A DNA stretch of 5,870 nucleotides from Treponema sp. (lineage in GTDB: Bacteria; Spirochaetota; Spirochaetia; Treponematales; Treponemataceae), in NCBI GenBank assembly GCA_024699205.1, contig JAILQA010000239.1, forward strand, positions 1-5,870, written 5' to 3'. The notes under the pieces are model-generated. The model worked only from the letters and a program-made list of their open reading frames with translations, was not told where the DNA came from and ran no database searches. Of this stretch, positions 1 to 4,656 are shown in pieces. A program made the translations under genes and the position numbers. Every line of letters begins with the position of its first letter. The stretch's first letter is position 1.

Positions 1-388
1 CTTCATACTGGCCTTTTGGGATAGATTCAATTCCTCCACGATAAATCTCTGCAAAATATGCAGCATAATTTACTGAAAGCGCAATGATTGCAGCAACAAA
101 TCTATTCCATTTGAAAGAAATATCGTAGCCCTGATTTACTAAAAATCTGATGAAAAGGCCTGGACCAAAATAAACAACTAACAGCTGAAGCATCAAAGGT
201 GTACCTCGAATAATCAGCAGAAATACGTTTACACTTCCAGACAAAATTTTCTTTTTCGACATTCTTCCCATAGCAATAGGAAGTGCCAATGGAATAGAAA
301 AAAGTAAGGTTAGAAAAAATACTTCCAGCGATGTCACAGAACCATCCAGCATCGCCTTTATCATTTTTAGATATCGCTCAAGATTCAT
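1..388 (-). CDS. Polar amino acid ABC transporter permease (HisM/GlnP type), C-terminus outside window
   Basis: Inner-membrane permease subunit of a polar amino acid ABC importer, partnering the binding lipoprotein encoded just upstream. I translated 129 residues from the ATG at 388-386 to the window edge. Hydrophobic segments fall at about residues 17-40, 52-75 and 97-113. The family hallmark IRGTPL is at residues 60-65, and AYFAEIYRGGIESIPKGQYE at 110-129 leads into the EAA loop that docks on the ATPase; the EAA residues themselves are just off the edge. Family members are usually about 215-250 residues, so roughly half is present. The start follows the preceding stop by 6 nt and lies in the same frame (TAA-TCT-TTT-ATG). 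A weak GGAAAA at 403-398 overlaps the end of the upstream gene and is the only Shine-Dalgarno candidate. Met9 is an alternative start but has no better site. Probably co-transcribed with the binding protein, with the ATPase likely next; the substrate cannot be read from this subunit. Confidence 0.93.
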   Translation of the reverse strand, partial: MNLERYLKMIKAMLDGSVTSLEVFFLTLLFSIPLALPIAMGRMSKKKILSGSVNVFLLIIRGTPLMLQLLVVYFGPGLFIRFLVNQGYDISFKWNRFVAAIIALSVNYAAYFAEIYRGGIESIPKGQYE

Positions 389-394
389 AAAAGA

Positions 395-1201
395 TTATTT
401 TCCAATTACACTCAAATCTTTACCAAACCATTTGTGGCTGATAGCAGCAACAGTTCCATCTTTCTGCATTTCAAGAAGCTGCTTCTGTACTTCATCACGC
501 AATTCTGGTTCATTCTTTCTAAATCCGATTCCATAAGCTTCGTTTGCCAATGGCTGTTCAAGAACATAGAAAGGTTCTTTTGTAAGAGAGATTGTATAAT
601 TTGCAACAACGCTGTCCATTACAACACCGTCAACACCACCAATCTTCAAATCATTCAAAGCTGTGATATTGTCTTTAAATGCAATAATGTTAGCAAGACT
701 ATCTTTAAATTTCTTGTTTGCTGGTTCATCAACAGCATCCTGAGCACTTGAACCACTCTGAATACCTAAAGTTTTTCCTTTCATATCGTCAAGAGTTTTA
801 ATTCCGCTACCGTTGCGAACTACAAGAACCTGTTCGTTATTCAAGTAAGCAAAAGTGAAAGAAAGGGCATTTTTTCTGTCTTCAGTGATTGTAAAACCAT
901 TCCAGATACAGTCAATTTTTCCAGTCTCAAGCTCCATTTCTTTTGCATCCCAGTCAATTGGCTGAGCCTTGAAAGAAACACCAAGACGTTTTGCAACTTC
1001 TTTTGCAAGGTCAATGTCATAACCTACAATTTCATTATTATCATCACGGTATCCCAGTGGAGGGAAAGAATCATCAAGACCAAGAACAAAAGTACCGCGA
1101 GCTTTTAATGCAGCAACAGGATCAGCCTTTGCTTTTTTTGTACAACTAAGAGTTCCAAAAAGTACAGCTGACAACAAAAGTAAACCAATAATTTTTTTCA
1201 T
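395..1201 (-). CDS. Polar amino acid ABC transporter substrate-binding lipoprotein (SBP_bac_3 family)
   Basis: Receptor of a polar amino acid importer, 268 residues, a usual family length. A Lys-rich start and hydrophobic core (residues 2-17) end in GTLSC, with Cys20 as the probable lipidation site; Thr at -3 makes this a loose lipobox. The mature part opens with the family pattern GLDDSFPPLGYR (41-52) and VGYDIDLAKEVAKRLGV (59-75). ITEDRKNALSFT (105-116) contains Arg109, at the position of the arginine that binds the ligand carboxylate in HisJ. GGVDGVVMDSVVANY (188-202) contains Asp196, at the position of the acidic residue that binds the ligand amino group. Both key residues are therefore present. 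Ligand specificity (cystine, glutamine, basic amino acids) cannot be decided by eye. The ATG is supported by GGGAG at 1212-1208, 6 nt away. It forms an operon with the permease 6 nt downstream. It lies 62 nt after argH, with a possible promoter in the gap, so read-through from argH and separate initiation are both possible. Confidence 0.94.
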   Translation of the reverse strand: MKKIIGLLLLSAVLFGTLSCTKKAKADPVAALKARGTFVLGLDDSFPPLGYRDDNNEIVGYDIDLAKEVAKRLGVSFKAQPIDWDAKEMELETGKIDCIWNGFTITEDRKNALSFTFAYLNNEQVLVVRNGSGIKTLDDMKGKTLGIQSGSSAQDAVDEPANKKFKDSLANIIAFKDNITALNDLKIGGVDGVVMDSVVANYTISLTKEPFYVLEQPLANEAYGIGFRKNEPELRDEVQKQLLEMQKDGTVAAISHKWFGKDLSVIGK

Positions 1202-1207
1202 TTTTTT

Positions 1208-1212
1208 CTCCC
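1208..1212 (-). promoter_or_regulatory. Ribosome binding site of the amino-acid-binding lipoprotein
   Basis: Minus-strand GGGAG lies 6 nt before the ATG at 1201. It is the best-placed Shine-Dalgarno sequence in the window and fixes the start of this gene. An ATG overlapping it at 1214-1212 is out of frame. Confidence 0.75.
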
Positions 1213-1223
1213 ATGAAATTATT

Positions 1224-1229
1224 ATTATA
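1224..1229 (-). promoter_or_regulatory. Possible -10 box for the amino acid transporter operon
   Basis: A perfect TATAAT on the minus strand would place the transcript start near 1217 and give a leader of about 16 nt including the GGGAG site. No good -35 hexamer is present at 16-18 nt spacing, and the surroundings are A+T-rich, so a chance match is possible. The alternative is read-through from argH, 62 nt upstream. Confidence 0.4.
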
Positions 1230-1239
1230 AGGTAATCAG

Positions 1240-1267
1240 ATAAAGAAATATTTAGACTTTTCTTTAT
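1240..1267. repeat. 9-bp perfect A/T-rich inverted repeat over the argH stop codon
   Basis: ATAAAGAAA (1240-1248) and TTTCTTTAT (1259-1267) form perfect arms around a 10-nt spacer, and the right arm contains the argH stop codon at 1264-1266. Only one G/C pair is present and no clean U-run follows on the minus strand, so it is a poor terminator. It could be an operator for the downstream transporter or chance in A+T-rich DNA. Confidence 0.35.
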
Positions 1268-2685
1268 TCAGAAATCCCTTTTTTCACAAAATCTTTTAAG
1301 TCCTTTATCTGTTTTAAAACAGATTCTGAAGCAGGACCACCAATTGTATTCCTTGTCTCTACACACGCTTCAACTGAAATCTTTGAATAAATATCTTCTT
1401 CAATCAAAGGTGAACATTCCTTTAAAAGCTCGAGAGGCAAATCTTCAAGTTCACAATTCTTTTCGATTGCATATCTTACAGCCTTAGCAGAAACTCCATG
1501 TGCAGTTCTGAAAGGAAGACCTTTTCTTACCAGATAATCAGCAATATCTGTAGCATTAAGATAACCGCCATTACAAGCAGCCCTCATTTTATCTTTATTC
1601 CAGGAGGCAGTTGCAATCATCTGTGTAAATACTTTGATATTAGCAATTACAGTGTCGCAGGCATCAAAAAGACTTTCTTTATCTTCCTGCATATCCCTGT
1701 CATAAGCCAGAGGAAGAGCCTTCATCATTGTAAGAAGTGCAATTAAATCTCCGTAAACTTTACCTGTTCTTCCTCGAATTAATTCTGCAAAATCAGGATT
1801 TTTCTTTTGCGGCATGATTGAGCTACCTGTAGACCATTTTTCACTTAAACTGATAAAGTCAAACTCTGTTGTAGACCATAAAACAATTTCTTCACAAAAA
1901 CGCGAAAGATGCATCTGAAGCATAGAGAGATTTGAAGCAGTTTCAATACAATAATCTCTGTCTGATACAGAATCAAGAGAATTATCAGTTACTCCAGCAA
2001 AGTCCATAAGGTTTGCTTCAAAAGTACGGTCTAAAGGTAAACCGCTTCCCGCAAGAGCACAAGAACCGATTGGAGAAATATTAATTCTGCTTAAAGAATC
2101 CTTCAAACGATTAAAATCTCTTACAAGCATCCAGGCCCAGGCACAAAGATGATGAGCAAGAGTAACAGGCTGAGCATGCTGCATATGAGTAAAGCCTGGC
2201 ATAATTGTTTTTGTATTATTTTCTGCGATTTGAGTCAGAGCATCTATCAGAGTAAGAATTGTATTCTGCAAATCAGGGATAAAGCGTCTTAAATAAAGTC
2301 TTTCATCCAAAGCTATCTGGTCATTTCGACTGCGTCCGGTATGAACTTTTTTACCAGCTTCCCCTATTCTATCTGTCAAAGTTGCTTCTACAAATGAATG
2401 AATATCTTCTGCCGAATAATCTATAGAAAGGCTTCCGTTTTCCAAATCATCTTTAATTGACTGTAAGCCCTTTATAATCTGTTCTGCTTCATCTTTAGAA
2501 ATAAGCTTTACCTGACAAAGCATTTTTGCATGAGCTATGCTGCCTTTTATATCATCAAGAGCCATTCTTTCATCAACATGAATGGAAGTTTCAAAATCAA
2601 CTGCCTGTGCATCGGGACCTTCTTGAAAACGCCCGTGCCATAAAGCCGCATGATTATCAGTTGTCATTGTTCCGTGTATTGCCAT
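1264..2685 (-). CDS. argH: Argininosuccinate lyase
   Basis: Cytoplasmic enzyme that splits argininosuccinate into arginine and fumarate, the last step of arginine synthesis; the family acts as a homotetramer. At 473 residues it is close to the usual 455-470. Visible signatures: ALWHGRF (14-20), the family N-terminal W-x-GRF; HTGRSRND (115-122), substrate contact; FTHMQHAQP (165-173), with Thr166-His167 of the active site; GSSIMPQKKNP (287-297), the fumarase/aspartase superfamily signature with the catalytic serine loop; and DRDMQEDKES (329-338). No key motif is missing, so it should be active. Start choice is uncertain. Met1 at 2685 has no Shine-Dalgarno site and sits about 2 nt from a predicted transcript start, while Met7 at 2667 is preceded closely by GGAA. 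Both leave the W-x-GRF motif intact. No other arginine synthesis gene is in view; the next gene encodes an amino acid receptor. Confidence 0.97.
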   Translation of the reverse strand: MAIHGTMTTDNHAALWHGRFQEGPDAQAVDFETSIHVDERMALDDIKGSIAHAKMLCQVKLISKDEAEQIIKGLQSIKDDLENGSLSIDYSAEDIHSFVEATLTDRIGEAGKKVHTGRSRNDQIALDERLYLRRFIPDLQNTILTLIDALTQIAENNTKTIMPGFTHMQHAQPVTLAHHLCAWAWMLVRDFNRLKDSLSRINISPIGSCALAGSGLPLDRTFEANLMDFAGVTDNSLDSVSDRDYCIETASNLSMLQMHLSRFCEEIVLWSTTEFDFISLSEKWSTGSSIMPQKKNPDFAELIRGRTGKVYGDLIALLTMMKALPLAYDRDMQEDKESLFDACDTVIANIKVFTQMIATASWNKDKMRAACNGGYLNATDIADYLVRKGLPFRTAHGVSAKAVRYAIEKNCELEDLPLELLKECSPLIEEDIYSKISVEACVETRNTIGGPASESVLKQIKDLKDFVKKGISE

Positions 2686-2693
2686 AATTATTT

Positions 2694-2722
2694 ATTATAT
2701 AAAAATAAGCCATATAATTCAA
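2694..2722 (-). promoter_or_regulatory. Sigma-70-type promoter of argH
   Basis: TTGAAT (2722-2717), a 17-nt spacer and a perfect TATAAT (2699-2694) form the best promoter in the window. The predicted transcript start is near 2687, only about 2 nt before the ATG at 2685. The message would then be leaderless for Met1, or carry a leader of about 20 nt if translation starts at Met7. Position and spacing are read directly; use in vivo is inferred. Confidence 0.65.
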
Positions 2723-2730
2723 TTATGAGG

Positions 2731-2772
2731 AAAAAATGTGTACGAAAAAAAATTATAAAAAAATCGTATACA
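2731..2772 (-). terminator. Possible terminator of paralogue A: inverted repeat with an A/T-only loop
   Basis: On the minus strand TGTATACGA (2772-2764) pairs with TCGTACACA (2745-2737) except for one A-C mismatch. The 18-nt loop is only A and T, nearly all U in the transcript, and six U follow the stem (2736-2731). It lies 13 nt after the stop of paralogue A and just upstream of the argH promoter, as expected of a terminator. The stem is weak and the loop long, so a regulator binding site is an alternative. On the plus strand the mismatch becomes a G-U pair. Confidence 0.4.
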
Positions 2773-2780
2773 AATATTTG
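2771..2780. repeat. 10-bp perfect palindrome CAAATATTTG
   Basis: A perfect palindrome 5 bp past the stop of paralogue A, overlapping the last two bases of the larger inverted repeat. It may help termination, be a small operator, or be chance. Confidence 0.3.
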
Positions 2781-2785
2781 AAAAA

Positions 2786-4516
2786 CTAATCAACCTGAGC
2801 TTTTTTTGATTTTTTGTTCTTCTTTTTCTTGCCAGCCTTTTTATCGTCTGGTTCGGATTCAATTTCCTCTTCATTTTCTGAATCAGTTTCATCAGGAGTC
2901 AGGTCAGATGGTTCACTTGTATTGTCGCTTGCTAATTCAGGTAATTCTGAATTTGTAGTATCGGAAGTGTCTACTTCAGGTAAATCTTCATCTCCAAAAT
3001 TGACAGATATTTCATTCTGCTTTAATTCTTCATAAAGCTTTAATTCACGTTCAATATATTCTTTATATTCTTTTTCTGTAATTTTTTGATAATCATCTAA
3101 TTTTCCAAAATTATTGTTGTAATCAAGAAGAATTGCAATTGCTGCTTTCTTAAAATAATTTTCTTCTTCAATTGTATTTATCCCATTAAGAACATTATAA
3201 TTTATTTCATAAGCAGGGAAATTATTGATTAAAAGATGTACATCTGAAACTTTATTTTCTCCCATAATCTCAAGGGTTTCAGTAGATGCACGAGAATCTC
3301 TGAATAAGGAAATATAATTCTTTTTCCAGGCATCATAAGAAGCATTTGTAGGTACAGGAGTCAAATATAAATCTAATGCTTTTGCAATTTTTTCTACACG
3401 ACTCTGGCTATACCAAGAAGGAATTACTGCAATCTTTGGATTAACAACTGTTTTGTATTGTTTATCTCCCTGAGGCCCCATTGGGAAACAGACAAAACCA
3501 TAATCATCCATCATACCTTGCAGTGAATGATTTGCAATTCTTAAATCCTGATGTCCAACTAAAAAAGCAGTTTTTCCTTTTATGAATACATTATAACAAT
3601 AATCATCATTGTCATTTTTTTCTTTAGGATATTGATATTTTTGCCACATATCATACATCCAGTTATAAGCTTCTGAAGTTTTAGAACTTATAAGATTATT
3701 ATAATAAATTCCGTTTACATCCTTTCTTACAACAGAAGTTCCATTGGAAGCCAGACACAATTCAACAAAATCCATCATATCAGACGACATTGCCCAGATA
3801 TCTGTGTCACCGTCATAGTCTGTATCCTTTGTAAACTTTTTACAGAGATTTTCAAAAGTTTTCCAGGTCCATTTTCCCTGTGCCTGCAAATCATAAAGAT
3901 ATTCTGATGTAAAACCATGCTCCTGTAAAATTCGCTTATTAAAATATACGCCAGGGAGAGTTTCATCTTTTTCCCAGCCAAAACTATAAAAAGAATGACC
4001 TCGGTTTAATCTGTTTACAGCAGCCTGATTGTATTTTATTGAATCAAAATAACTTATCGAATCTATAGTTGACAAATCATAAAATAAACCAGCTCTTACC
4101 CCCTGCTGGGCTATGCTTTCATCAATTACAAAAACATAATTATCATCTGGATTTTCGGCAAACTCTTCAAAATAATCTTTAACACAGTAATTTTTTACCA
4201 TCTGGAAATAACCGTTTGCTCCCCAGAGTTTTTTGCGAATAATATTTACATTGTAAGTAGCATTTGTCCACTCATGCCAGGCTTCTAGCATTTTTTGCTC
4301 TGAAGCTTTAACTTCTATGTTAGGATCGGTATACCAGTCTCCGATTATTATATTCATTCCTTCAAAATCATAAGGACGTTTTGTTGCCGGATTAATCTTT
4401 ACTTCAACATCAATAAAAGGATTCTCTTCATCAACCTGCTGTGTAGAAGCACAACTTGATATAAAAAATGAAAAAATCAAAGGAATAGTACAGAAAATGC
4501 TCAGCTTTTTTATCAT
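2786..4516 (-). CDS. Family 1 extracellular solute-binding lipoprotein (paralogue A) with acidic C-terminal tail
   Basis: Probable receptor lipoprotein of a carbohydrate-type ABC importer, 576 residues. The signal peptide ends in the lipobox ISSC with Cys22. Family features include GVYFNKRILQEHGF (189-202), KWTWKTFENLC (215-225), DTDYDGDTD (231-239, a Ca-binding-like loop) followed by AMSS, GKTAFLVGHQ (314-323), and YGFVCFPMGPQG (339-350). It aligns along most of its length with paralogue B upstream: AGLFYDL, FNKR-LQE, KWTW-TFE--C, AMSS and FRDSRA are shared, as are two cysteines (111 and 225). After about residue 466 it runs past the end of B. Residues 480-500 look helical and charged, 509-558 are rich in Asp, Glu, Ser, Thr and Pro, and 559-572 are nearly all Lys. 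The gene is clearly more A+T-rich than B. GGAG lies 14 nt before the ATG, unusually far. It has its own promoter. The ligand is unknown; oligosaccharide uptake or sensing is inferred from the family. Confidence 0.88.
   Translation of the reverse strand: MIKKLSIFCTIPLIFSFFISSCASTQQVDEENPFIDVEVKINPATKRPYDFEGMNIIIGDWYTDPNIEVKASEQKMLEAWHEWTNATYNVNIIRKKLWGANGYFQMVKNYCVKDYFEEFAENPDDNYVFVIDESIAQQGVRAGLFYDLSTIDSISYFDSIKYNQAAVNRLNRGHSFYSFGWEKDETLPGVYFNKRILQEHGFTSEYLYDLQAQGKWTWKTFENLCKKFTKDTDYDGDTDIWAMSSDMMDFVELCLASNGTSVVRKDVNGIYYNNLISSKTSEAYNWMYDMWQKYQYPKEKNDNDDYCYNVFIKGKTAFLVGHQDLRIANHSLQGMMDDYGFVCFPMGPQGDKQYKTVVNPKIAVIPSWYSQSRVEKIAKALDLYLTPVPTNASYDAWKKNYISLFRDSRASTETLEIMGENKVSDVHLLINNFPAYEINYNVLNGINTIEEENYFKKAAIAILLDYNNNFGKLDDYQKITEKEYKEYIERELKLYEELKQNEISVNFGDEDLPEVDTSDTTNSELPELASDNTSEPSDLTPDETDSENEEEIESEPDDKKAGKKKKNKKSKKAQVD
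3800..3826 (-). other. Ca-binding-like loop D-x-D-x-D-G-x-x-D in paralogue A
   Basis: Codes for DTDYDGDTD, residues 231-239, matching the EF-hand/dockerin-type acidic loop, followed by IWAMSS. Similar loops are known in many family 1 sugar receptors. Metal binding here is inferred. Confidence 0.55.
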
Positions 4517-4530
4517 AAAAAATCAATTAT

Positions 4531-4534
4531 CTCC
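4531..4534 (-). promoter_or_regulatory. Distant Shine-Dalgarno candidate of paralogue A
   Basis: Minus-strand GGAG is the only purine-rich core upstream of the ATG at 4516, but the gap is 14 nt against a usual 5-9. A TTG 4 nt after it is out of frame, and no in-frame alternative start sits at a better distance. The signal peptide supports the ATG. Confidence 0.45.
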
Positions 4535-4548
4535 AAATATTTACATAT

Positions 4549-4557
4549 ATTATAGCA
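4549..4557 (-). promoter_or_regulatory. Extended -10 promoter of paralogue A
   Basis: TGCTATAAT on the minus strand is a perfect extended -10 (TG-n-TATAAT). The transcript start would be near 4542, giving a leader of about 25 nt with the GGAG at 4534-4531. No good -35 is visible at 16-18 nt; the T-rich tract of the preceding terminator occupies that zone. This suggests A is transcribed separately from B. Confidence 0.6.
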
Positions 4558-4578
4558 TTTTTTCCAATGAATAAAAAC

Positions 4579-4620
4579 AAAAAAAAGCGCTGCTACAAGC
4601 AAAAATGACTGTAGCAGCGC
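4579..4620 (-). terminator. Strong intrinsic terminator of paralogue B
   Basis: A perfect 11-bp stem, GCGCTGCTACA (4587-4597) with TGTAGCAGCGC (4610-4620), encloses a 12-nt loop. In the minus-strand transcript it is followed by eight U (4586-4579), a G and five more U. It begins 36 nt after the stop of paralogue B. On the plus strand the stem is followed by A, so it works in one direction only. It separates transcription of B from that of A. Confidence 0.93.
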
Positions 4621-4656
4621 AAAAAAGAGATCTATTTATGAAAAACTAAGGACGAA

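Noticed and set aside
434..751. 105-codon open frame on the plus strand
   Set aside because: It lies wholly antisense within the amino-acid-binding protein gene, whose family motifs are certain. Its translation is rich in Phe, Cys, Ile and Asn with no recognisable domain.
1240..1270. ArgR box near the argH stop (minus-strand TGAATAAA)
   Set aside because: Only one half-site resembles the ArgR consensus, the matching second half is absent, and the position overlaps coding sequence.
1498..1746. 82-codon open frame on the plus strand
   Set aside because: It is antisense to the conserved C-terminal half of argH and has no recognisable motif or supporting promoter.
2814..3035. 73-codon Ser-rich open frame on the plus strand
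   Set aside because: It is the antisense reading of the acidic tail of paralogue A; Asp/Glu/Ser-rich codons read backwards give Ser, Phe and Val runs. Low complexity explains it.
4579..4620. Bidirectional terminator or small RNA gene in the 140-nt gap
   Set aside because: On the plus strand the stem is followed by A rather than U and there is no plus-strand gene. The minus-strand role as terminator of B explains the whole structure.
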